Source: Desulfobacteraceae bacterium (lineage in GTDB: Bacteria; Desulfobacterota; Desulfobacteria; Desulfobacterales; Desulfobacteraceae). Taken from it: a DNA stretch of 13,579 nucleotides. Within the stretch, counting starts at the first letter, position 1. Every line of letters begins with the position of its first letter. This document shows, one piece after another, positions 1-6,262 of the stretch. Under the pieces are notes generated by a model that was not told the DNA's origin, ran no database searches, and was given only the letters and a program-made list of their open reading frames with translations. The DNA lies in the NCBI GenBank assembly GCA_022712835.1, contig JAFLJU010000244.1:1-13579 (forward strand), read 5' to 3'. Position numbers and translations under genes: made by a program.

Positions 1-741
1 TAAGTAAAACTTGGCATATTTATAAAAAGTTCCTTCAAAATTACCAAAGGCAATGATAAATCCGGGCCACCCGTCCAGGCATCCCAATTTTAGGAAATAT
101 AGAGAAAAAGCGGCCCAAAAACCGTGGAGAACAGCTTTGAACATGCCAGGCGTTTTACCGGATGCAACCATTTTTTCCGCCCCCAGGGTGGAGTATCGAT
201 TGGCCTTGTGGATCACCTCTTCCAGATTTTTAAAGGGAATCTGGTTGATAAATGCCTTAAAGTACCCACAGGGATTTTCACTGATCACTTCGTAGCGTTC
301 ATGGACCGCATCGGGTTTAAAGACCAGAGCCCCTTTTCTAAAAAGCTGGGGCTGTCTATAATCCGGATAGAAACCAGCATGCCGGATCCATTTGCCCATG
401 AAAAAATTGCGCCGGGGCACATAATAGGCATCCAGACTGCCAGGATCATTTATAATGTCAAGGATCTCCTGTTTTGCACCACGGGTACACCGTTCATCGG
501 AATCAAGACTGAATATCCAGTCATGGCTACAGGCGGCAATGGCATCATTTCGCAAACTGCCAAACCCATTGAAAGGGATCTGAACCACCCTGGCACCATG
601 GGCTTTTGCTATTTCAACAGTTCCATCGGTGCTGAAGGAATCGGCCACAATTATTTCATCTGCCCATCCCACACTTTCCAGGGCATCTTTAATTTTTTCT
701 TCTTCATTAAACGCAATAATATAGACGGATATTTTTTTCAT
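1..741 (-). CDS. Glycosyltransferase family 2, WaaE/KdtX-like (partial at left edge)
   Basis: Predicted inverting GT-A glycosyltransferase that adds a sugar to the LPS inner core on the cytoplasmic face of the inner membrane. Reading starts at the ATG at 741 and stays open for 247 codons to base 1, so only the last few residues should be missing (WaaE-like proteins are about 250-260 residues). Visible features: N-terminal MKKISVYIIAFNEEEKI, the ADSFSTDGT segment near residue 33, a SLDSDE metal-binding (DxD-type) motif near residue 80, and KWIRHAGFYPDYRQPQLF near residues 125-142. These match the WaaE/KdtX group, whose characterised members add glucose to heptose I. The ATG overlaps the TGA of the upstream ligase gene by one base (TGATG), suggesting coupled translation as the most distal gene seen in the LPS operon. 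The sugar and acceptor cannot be read from sequence. Confidence 0.9.
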   Translation of the reverse strand, partial: MKKISVYIIAFNEEEKIKDALESVGWADEIIVADSFSTDGTVEIAKAHGARVVQIPFNGFGSLRNDAIAACSHDWIFSLDSDERCTRGAKQEILDIINDPGSLDAYYVPRRNFFMGKWIRHAGFYPDYRQPQLFRKGALVFKPDAVHERYEVISENPCGYFKAFINQIPFKNLEEVIHKANRYSTLGAEKMVASGKTPGMFKAVLHGFWAAFSLYFLKLGCLDGWPGFIIAFGNFEGTFYKYAKFYL

Positions 742-1931
742 CAAATAGTTCCTTTAGGCTCACCTTCCAAATGGTTCAAAAACCCATAGACCAAGCATAG
801 CATCAGCAGAGTACCGGTATTTAAAATCTGGGTATCAAGCATCCCCCCCAGAAACAAAACCAGGCCGGTGGAAAAAACAAAATAGCCCACAGGGGTTTTC
901 AGGACCCGCCAAGAACGGGCAAATAAATTCCAGAATAACCAAAAACAAGAAACAATGCCGACAATTCCAAAACTGACGCCCATATATAAAAAATTATTAT
1001 GGGGATGTTCCAGAGTATGGCCGTGTGCCCTGGTAATCTCGGGCAGGCTGCCGGTACCGACACCCATGAGGGGATATTTTTTCATCACATCAAGGGTTTC
1101 TCTGACCATAAAAAATCGTGGCATTTCCTTGACAGGCTCTCCTGCCAATATTTTTTCTTTGTTTTCATTGTAGGTGGCAAAGGAATCAATCACCCGATTT
1201 CTGACAACCGGTGACAGGCAAAGAGATAATATTAGCCCTGCACAAACCAATACCTTTATTTTTACGGGAAACCCATGGGTAAGATCCCGGGCCACCAGGG
1301 GGGATATCAATATAAATATCAAATACCCGCTTCTGCCTTGCAACACGGTCAGATGAAACAAAAAAGCAATAATTAATAAAAGCAATACTGCCTTTGACCC
1401 CAAGCTTGTTGCTCGTTTAAAATAAAAAGCGGCCATGAGAATACCGATGATCAGATACATGGAAACCAGGGTATACACGATTCCAAACCCTAAAAAACCA
1501 ACCTTTATGGGAGCTGCCAGCCCAATAAATTGAATCAAGGCCAGGACCGCCCCGGCAAAAAGACCGGCCCACAATGCACAGACAACAATAAAGAGACGTT
1601 TTTCACTCATATAACAACCGGCGGTGATAACGGCTGCAAGCCAGTATTGGGTCTTTGTGGCATAATCCATACCAAGATCCAGGTTCTGGGAATAGGTCAT
1701 ACCGATCCAGGGCAGGAGAATGAACAGGATCACCGGCCTGAACCATTGTCTTTTCACAACCGAACCCACCTGTAGAAAACGTCCAGAAAATAGCCAAACA
1801 GCACAGGCAAGTCCCATGCCGATCAATGGCGGTGCCGTGCCGGTTGGCAAGACTAAAAAGATTAATGCAACACACCCGAAAAGGGCATCATCCACCGAGA
1901 TCCGGAACAAATAGTTTTTAATCAATTTCAT
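741..1931 (-). CDS. O-antigen ligase/polymerase family membrane protein (Wzy_C/WaaL type)
   Basis: Polytopic inner-membrane protein of 396 residues, with about ten to twelve hydrophobic segments. It has the Wzy_C-type periplasmic loop: LQGRSGYL at residues 197-204 (conserved Arg200) and EHPHNNFLYMG at 308-318 (conserved His309/His311). In WaaL proteins, equivalent Arg and His residues are needed to transfer O-antigen from undecaprenyl pyrophosphate to the lipid A core. Its place among core glycosyltransferases favours WaaL ligase over a Wzy polymerase, but the two are hard to separate by sequence, so no symbol is given. The ATG at 1931 is preceded by GAGAG with 8 bases of spacing. That site lies inside the end of the upstream GT2 gene, and the two reading frames overlap by 14 bases. 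Confidence 0.85.
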   Translation of the reverse strand: MKLIKNYLFRISVDDALFGCVALIFLVLPTGTAPPLIGMGLACAVWLFSGRFLQVGSVVKRQWFRPVILFILLPWIGMTYSQNLDLGMDYATKTQYWLAAVITAGCYMSEKRLFIVVCALWAGLFAGAVLALIQFIGLAAPIKVGFLGFGIVYTLVSMYLIIGILMAAFYFKRATSLGSKAVLLLLIIAFLFHLTVLQGRSGYLIFILISPLVARDLTHGFPVKIKVLVCAGLILSLCLSPVVRNRVIDSFATYNENKEKILAGEPVKEMPRFFMVRETLDVMKKYPLMGVGTGSLPEITRAHGHTLEHPHNNFLYMGVSFGIVGIVSCFWLFWNLFARSWRVLKTPVGYFVFSTGLVLFLGGMLDTQILNTGTLLMLCLVYGFLNHLEGEPKGTI

Positions 1932-2799
1932 TCATATTACTCTCAACATTCATATTACGCTCATCAATATTACGCTGATCAATATTACGTTCATCAATAT
2001 TACGCGCATCGTTGGGGACCAACTGAGTTAATCCGGATTCACAAAAAAAAGCGGTCGAAGCAATTGCATTTTCCAATATTTTATCATTTTTTTCCAAATT
2101 ATTACGGGAATTTTCCCTATGCCATAAATGATAACAAATGGCTTTAAAGGGATTTTCTTTTCGCTTCAGACCATATTTATACAACCGGACAACAATTTCC
2201 TGGTCCTCTCTGCCCCACCCCTGGATGGCCTGATTGTAGCCGTTAATCGCCACAAGATCTTTTTTAAAAAATCCCATATTGCACCCCCGAATACCGGAAA
2301 GTTTTGGCGTCTTATGGGCAGGCCAAAGAGGAATTCTAAGAATATGATGACTGTTTGAGATATCCAATTTCATCGCATGGACCAACCGCCGGGCAAAGGA
2401 ATCCATATCAACAAAGGTAAATTGTGGTTCACTCTTTTGATTAACAATTACCCGTTTCCCCTGGAAAAAACACCCTTTTTCCGCCAGAGAAAGATGATCT
2501 TCTACAAAATGTTTCTCAGGGATACAATCTCCATCTAACATTATCAGGTAATCTCCCTGGGCTTTCAAAATTGCCTTGTTTCGGATCCTGGAGAGTCGAA
2601 ATCCCTCGTCTTCCTGCCAAACATGATGCACTGGCAATCTGTTCATATAGGAAGCAAGCATCCGGGCGGTCTCCTGTGTGGAGCCATCATCTGCAATGAT
2701 AATCTCATGGGGCGGCCAGGTCTGACAGGCCAGACCATCCAGAACCTTTTTTAAGGCCTTTGGGCGGTTGTAGGTGGGAACAATGACGGATATTTTCAT
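1918..2799 (-). CDS. Glycosyltransferase family 2 with repeat-bearing C-terminal tail
   Basis: Predicted cytoplasmic glycosyltransferase of 293 residues for LPS core or O-antigen assembly. N-terminal GT-A fold: MKISVIVPTYNRP, ADDGST at 36-41 and the DxD-type LDGDC at 88-92. A C-terminal GWGREDQE motif (193-200) is typical of the galactosyltransferase C-terminal domain, where the acidic residues help bind donor and metal. The last 28 residues are an odd tail built from RNIDE-like pentapeptides that become hexapeptides, encoded by 15- and 18-base tandem units. The tail is probably not part of the catalytic fold. The ATG overlaps the TGA of the upstream GT9 gene by four bases (ATGA). Donor and acceptor are unknown. 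Confidence 0.88.
   Translation of the reverse strand: MKISVIVPTYNRPKALKKVLDGLACQTWPPHEIIIADDGSTQETARMLASYMNRLPVHHVWQEDEGFRLSRIRNKAILKAQGDYLIMLDGDCIPEKHFVEDHLSLAEKGCFFQGKRVIVNQKSEPQFTFVDMDSFARRLVHAMKLDISNSHHILRIPLWPAHKTPKLSGIRGCNMGFFKKDLVAINGYNQAIQGWGREDQEIVVRLYKYGLKRKENPFKAICYHLWHRENSRNNLEKNDKILENAIASTAFFCESGLTQLVPNDARNIDERNIDQRNIDERNMNVESNMNEID
1925..2005 (-). repeat. 15/18-base tandem repeat at the 3' end of the GT2 gene
   Basis: On the plus strand the units are TCATCAATATTACGC (1961-1975), TGATCAATATTACGT (1976-1990) and TCATCAATATTACGC again (1991-2005). Two degenerate 18-base units precede them (1925-1942 and 1943-1960). All lengths are multiples of three, so copy-number change would keep the frame. 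They encode RNIDE/RNIDQ pentapeptides and then hexapeptide variants. The last part also carries the ribosome-binding site and start region of the downstream ligase gene. Confidence 0.9.
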
Positions 2800-3851
2800 G
2801 ATACCAGACCTTTCTCCTGATGATTTTTTTCCTGGATTGCCGTTAATACATCAGACACGCTCATCTCCTCCATGCATCGGTAATTATCGCAGGGGGTTTG
2901 CCGGTAACAGGGCGAGCAATCCAAGTTTTTTTGAAGAACTGTATGGATAGTGCTATTTGGTTTTCCGACGTGGGGTCCGCCGCCGTGGGGTCCGGTACGG
3001 ATAGGGTTGGCCGGACCGAAAATGGCAAATACCGGAATATTTAAGGCGGCTGCCATGTGCATGGGACCGGTATCATTACAAATAAAGTACCGGGCGCCCT
3101 TGATCACCGCCAACAGCTCCTTAAGGTTTGTTTTCCCTGCAATGGAAACGGCATTCCCCTTGGAATGCATCACCACCTCATGGGCAATATCTGCCTCACC
3201 AGCCGAACTGATCACCACAACGGGCAAGTTAAGTTTTGATGCCAACTTGCCAAATTTATGAGCATGCCACCGATTGGCCGGTTTTCCGGCAGAAGGGCTC
3301 ATCACCACATAGGAGGCAGGCAGACTGCGACAAATTTTGGGGAAAGGGTCATAGGGGGCAAAGGGGTAAGCAATTTCATCAATGGGACATCCCATGAATT
3401 GGGCAATTTTCAGATACCGATCAATGGCATGGATATCCATGCTTCCATGAATTTTATGGGTATAAAAAAATGGACTGCCCTCGTCGGACTCATTAAACCC
3501 AAGACGGATTTTAGCCTTTGAAAAATAGGAAATTACCCCGGACCGGAATAGCCCGGACAGATCAATGGACACATCATACCCCCCCCCGCCAAGCCCACGA
3601 CGAAGATCATTTATTTCTTTAACAGTCTGTTTCAGGTTCCGTAAGTTTTTCCACTGATCTTTTTTGATCACCCACAATTTATTGATCATGGGATGACCTT
3701 CCAAGAAAGTATGAAGGCCGTGGGCCACCACCCAATCGATCCTGGCATGGGGGAACCCTTTTTTCAGGGCATTTAAAAAAGGCAGGGAATGAACAATGTC
3801 GCCCAGAGCACTGGGTTTGACAATCAAAATATTTTTAATAGATTTAAACAG
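2796..3851 (-). CDS. Glycosyltransferase family 9 (LPS heptosyltransferase, WaaC/RfaQ type)
   Basis: GT-B heptosyltransferase that adds an ADP-heptose-derived residue to the inner core. The start is near ILIVKPSALGDIVHSLP, the usual GT9 N-terminus with the conserved Gly-Asp; later come SAGKPANRW, ICNDTGPMHMAAAL and FGPANPIRTGP. The C-terminus has four cysteines (CSPCYRQTPC then CM) as in many deltaproteobacterial GT9 proteins. The start is unusual. The only ATG/GTG/TTG in frame is the TTG at 3827, which has no ribosome-binding site and would begin inside the first beta strand. A perfect AGGAGG (3865-3860) lies 8 bases before an in-frame CTG at 3851 (5 before an ATT at 3854), giving the family-like start (M)FKSIKNILIVKPS; an in-frame TAA at 3875-3873 closes the frame upstream. 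I therefore place the start at 3851, giving 351 residues. The gene also contains a G9 tract and a 15-base duplication. WaaC versus a third heptosyltransferase is not settled. Confidence 0.87.
   Translation of the reverse strand: MFKSIKNILIVKPSALGDIVHSLPFLNALKKGFPHARIDWVVAHGLHTFLEGHPMINKLWVIKKDQWKNLRNLKQTVKEINDLRRGLGGGGYDVSIDLSGLFRSGVISYFSKAKIRLGFNESDEGSPFFYTHKIHGSMDIHAIDRYLKIAQFMGCPIDEIAYPFAPYDPFPKICRSLPASYVVMSPSAGKPANRWHAHKFGKLASKLNLPVVVISSAGEADIAHEVVMHSKGNAVSIAGKTNLKELLAVIKGARYFICNDTGPMHMAAALNIPVFAIFGPANPIRTGPHGGGPHVGKPNSTIHTVLQKNLDCSPCYRQTPCDNYRCMEEMSVSDVLTAIQEKNHQEKGLVS
2966..2995 (-). repeat. Two-copy 15-base tandem duplication inside the GT9 gene
   Basis: Plus-strand units 2966-2980 and 2981-2995 are identical at 13 of 15 positions (both contain CGTGGGGTCCG). 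They encode GPHGG followed by GPHVG just after the conserved FGPANPIRT segment, adding about five residues to a loop before the cysteine-rich C-terminus. Confidence 0.75.
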
Positions 3852-3859
3852 AATAATTT

Positions 3860-3865
3860 CCTCCT
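3860..3865 (-). promoter_or_regulatory. Ribosome-binding site deciding a non-ATG start
   Basis: AGGAGG on the minus strand, 8 bases before in-frame CTG (3851-3849) and 5 before in-frame ATT (3854-3852). No ATG or GTG lies in frame between here and the conserved N-terminus of the GT9 protein. The nearby ATG at 3870 is in another frame. Confidence 0.7.
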
Positions 3866-3900
3866 GGCATTTTTATTTTTCTTCCCCGTGGCCATAACCC

Positions 3901-3960
3901 CAGTTCAAGTTGGACCAGTTCAAATTGGCCCAGCCCCAATGGGGCCAGATCAAATCAGCC
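3901..3960. repeat. 15-base tandem repeat between waaF and the GT9 gene
   Basis: Four consecutive 15-base units in exact register: CAGTTCAAGTTGGAC, CAGTTCAAATTGGCC, CAGCCCCAATGGGGC and CAGATCAAATCAGCC. The first two are closest; the others are degenerate. The waaF stop codon falls in the fourth unit, so most of the array is in the 103-base intergenic gap. The third unit is itself a palindrome (GCCCC-ATT-GGGGC in the mRNA) and could form a short hairpin just after the waaF stop. It lacks a T-run, so it is not a normal intrinsic terminator. Confidence 0.8.
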
Positions 3961-5022
3961 CAAAACAGACCGGCAGACCTCCATGACCCTGTCCACTGTA
4001 ATGCGGGTCATGCACCGGTGATCAATGGGACATTCATTTTTCAGGCAGGGGGCACAGGATGTGGGCTCCCGGACCATGATGCTGTTCTGGTTTGAGGGGG
4101 CAGTTGCAACAAAGTCTGTGGAACCGATAAGGGCCACCTGGTTCACGTTCAAAGCAGCCGCAGCATGCATGAGCCCAGAATCATTGGTCACAAACAAATC
4201 ACAATTATTAATCAGGGCAAAAGCCTGGGCAAGACTTGTTTTCCCTGCGATATTGATGCAGCACCCCGGTGCCATTGCCATAATTTCCTGGCCCAGCGCC
4301 CCATCGGCAGGACCACCGAAAAGAAGAATCTTTGTCTGGTATTCATGTGACAACTGCCGGCAAATTTGGGCATATCGATCGGGAAACCATCGCTTGGCCG
4401 TTCCGCCGGTGGCACCGGGGTTAATGCCCACAACGGGTCTTTTTTTCCCCAATCGGTTTCCCCCCAGACCATTTTCCCTTAACAGATTTTGTGCAAACTC
4501 TTTGTCTGGGTCGTCGATAACCAGCTCCAGTTGTCTGCCATCTGATTCAAGTTTTGATCCTTTGAGCAGGCCGATGTAATAATCAATGAGGTGCCCCCTT
4601 TTCAAGGCCGGGTCCAGGCGTACACACCGGTTGAGCAGCATAGATCTACCATCGGTATTGTATCCCACCCTTTCTGGGATCCTTGCCAAAAAGGCAAGCA
4701 AGGCTGCCTCAAATGCATTCTGCATGAGTATGGCCAGATCAAACTGCCTTTTTCGCATATCCGAGGCCAGACGCAGGGTGCCCATGCCCATTTTATGCCG
4801 GCCGGTATTGTCATAGACCATGATCTCATCCACATGGGGATTATTCTCATACACCGGAATCACCCAGGGTTTTGCCAGCACCGTAATATGGGCTTGCGGG
4901 AAATTTTTGCGAACCCCCCGGATCACCGGGGTGGTCATGATGGCATCTCCCACCCAATTGGCTGCCCGGATCAGGATGCGGGGCTGACGGCTATTTTTGA
5001 GTCTGATTTTTCCCATCAACAT
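3955..5022 (-). CDS. waaF: Lipopolysaccharide heptosyltransferase II
   Basis: GT9 enzyme of 355 residues that adds the second L-glycero-D-manno-heptose to the LPS inner core at the cytoplasmic side of the inner membrane. Visible signatures: RILIRAANWVGDAIMTTP near residues 15-32 (Gly-Asp at 25-26), NPGATGGTAKRWFPDRYA for nucleotide-sugar binding, FVTNDSGLMHAAAALN, and the C-terminal CAPCLKNECPIDHRCM cysteine pattern common in WaaF. Start ATG at 5022 is preceded by AAGG with 5 bases of spacing; a second ATG lies two codons in. The gene starts 49 bases after lpxK. The frame stays open for 37 codons past its TGA through a 15-base repeat array, which may be a lost or degenerate tail. Confidence 0.92.
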   Translation of the reverse strand: MLMGKIRLKNSRQPRILIRAANWVGDAIMTTPVIRGVRKNFPQAHITVLAKPWVIPVYENNPHVDEIMVYDNTGRHKMGMGTLRLASDMRKRQFDLAILMQNAFEAALLAFLARIPERVGYNTDGRSMLLNRCVRLDPALKRGHLIDYYIGLLKGSKLESDGRQLELVIDDPDKEFAQNLLRENGLGGNRLGKKRPVVGINPGATGGTAKRWFPDRYAQICRQLSHEYQTKILLFGGPADGALGQEIMAMAPGCCINIAGKTSLAQAFALINNCDLFVTNDSGLMHAAAALNVNQVALIGSTDFVATAPSNQNSIMVREPTSCAPCLKNECPIDHRCMTRITVDRVMEVCRSVLG

Positions 5023-5071
5023 GATTGCCTTGAAAGCCGCAATTTTAACAATTTATAAATTTTTTCGTCAC

Positions 5072-6262
5072 TCATTCATTCAACCTTGATCTTATAAATC
5101 CTTCAAATGCACTGGGGTCCTCAAATCTAATTTTAACGCCGACCACTGCCAAATCGGCATCCCATTGGATCTGCCGGTCCAATTTCACCCAGTCTTTTTC
5201 CGTGGTGACAATCAAATGGGTCCCCATTTCCCTGGCTCTTGTTTGTATTCTTAAAATATCAGCCCTTTTATACCGGTAATGGTCTTTAAATTCAAGGTGA
5301 TCCACCACATTTACTCCAAGTTCTTCTGCTGCCGACCGGAATGAATTATTATTGGCAATCCCTGAAAACAACACGCAGGATCTACCCTTGAGAGAATCAA
5401 GCGTTTGACTGCCTGGCCCTGCCCCCTTTTTCCCGGACAAAATGTCCAGCAAAAACGGCTGGTGACTGGTTTTAAACAAGGGCAGCCCGTCATATTGACG
5501 GGTGATATCGATTTGGCGAGTTTTTTCTTTTAAACCTGTTTTTTCTCGTTGACCGACCTCTGGTTGACCGACCTCTTCTGGTTGACCGACTTTTTCACCT
5601 TCAGGACTCCGGGTGAGCACAATAGCGTGGGCACGAGGTTTTGACATGGCCGGTGTTTCCCGCAGTCTTCCCGCTGGCAGCACCCGGTTATTCCCCAGAG
5701 GCCGGTCATGGTCAAATAAAAGAAGATTCAAGTCTCTTTCCAGCCCCAGATGGGCAAACCCATCATCCAGAACAATCACATCGATATTCAAGCGCTCAAG
5801 TGCCAGTTTCCCGGCAAGATACCGATCCTTTCCCACCACAACCGGGAAGGTTTTCCGCCGGGCCATCATATGGGGTTCATCTCCGGCAGCCAGGGCATCC
5901 AAAAAGATAGTCTCCCCATCACCGACCACCCCGGCATCTGCCCCAAGATTGCCTTGATATCCACGGCTGATGACAACGGGTCGTCTTCCCATTTTCATGA
6001 GCAGCTCGGCAATATAAATGGCCATGGGGGTCTTGCCCACCCCACCTGCCATGATATTACCGATGGAAATAACAAAACAGGGCAGCCGTTTGGATTTTAA
6101 CCGACCGGTCCGGTACAATTTGAGCCGAAGGATAGAAGCACTCTGATAAAGATGAGAGGCTGTCACCAGAAAATGCTCAAAGGAAAAAATTTTGGGATCA
6201 TACTCCCGGTCCGAAATCCGGGTGATTTTTTTTTCCAGCAGGGTAAGAAAAGATTCAGACAA
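5072..6262 (-). CDS. lpxK: Tetraacyldisaccharide 4'-kinase
   Basis: Inner-membrane-associated kinase that phosphorylates the 4' position of the lipid A disaccharide precursor, giving lipid IVA. Recognised by SIGNIMAGGVGKTP (Walker A at about 72-79), ISRGYQG at 98-104, AGDEPHMMARR at 126-136, VLDDGFAH at 164-171 (most relatives have DDGFQH) and RVLPAGRLRE at 193-202. At 396 residues it is longer than E. coli LpxK (328). Much of the excess is a repeat-like insert at about 225-257, between VLTRSPEGEK and the C-terminal domain, plus a longer N-terminus. The start is TTG at 6262 with GGAGG 9 bases upstream, and it overlaps the end of waaA by 8 bases. The insert looks like a linker expansion that need not affect catalysis. 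Confidence 0.93.
   Translation of the reverse strand: MSESFLTLLEKKITRISDREYDPKIFSFEHFLVTASHLYQSASILRLKLYRTGRLKSKRLPCFVISIGNIMAGGVGKTPMAIYIAELLMKMGRRPVVISRGYQGNLGADAGVVGDGETIFLDALAAGDEPHMMARRKTFPVVVGKDRYLAGKLALERLNIDVIVLDDGFAHLGLERDLNLLLFDHDRPLGNNRVLPAGRLRETPAMSKPRAHAIVLTRSPEGEKVGQPEEVGQPEVGQREKTGLKEKTRQIDITRQYDGLPLFKTSHQPFLLDILSGKKGAGPGSQTLDSLKGRSCVLFSGIANNNSFRSAAEELGVNVVDHLEFKDHYRYKRADILRIQTRAREMGTHLIVTTEKDWVKLDRQIQWDADLAVVGVKIRFEDPSAFEGFIRSRLNE
5510..5595 (-). repeat. 15/18-base tandem repeat inserted in lpxK
   Basis: Three clear copies of GTTGACCGAC (plus strand) begin at 5548, 5563 and 5581, forming units of 15, 18 and about 15 bases. More degenerate 18-base units extend to about 5510. 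The protein shows VGQPEE, VGQPE, VGQRE and then KTGLKE, KTRQID, ITRQYD. All units keep the reading frame. The alternation of five- and six-residue units is the same as in the GT2 tail. Confidence 0.85.

Noticed and set aside
124..789. 221-codon plus-strand open frame
   Set aside because: Lies opposite the well-supported WaaE-like and ligase genes; its translation resembles no family I recognise and it has no good start signal.
1925..2005. CRISPR-like array
   Set aside because: Units are 15-18 bases with no spacers and lie in frame inside a coding sequence; this is a tandem minisatellite.
3955..3957. waaF TGA as a second selenocysteine codon, since the frame stays open after it
   Set aside because: No conserved Cys is expected at the WaaF C-terminus, the product is already full length, and the hairpin after it has a 3-base AUU loop without G and lies too close.
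5060..5072. Shared 13-base string TTTTTTCGTCACT near 5060-5072 and again near 11712-11724
   Set aside because: A 13-base match is about what chance predicts in a window this size; contexts are unrelated.
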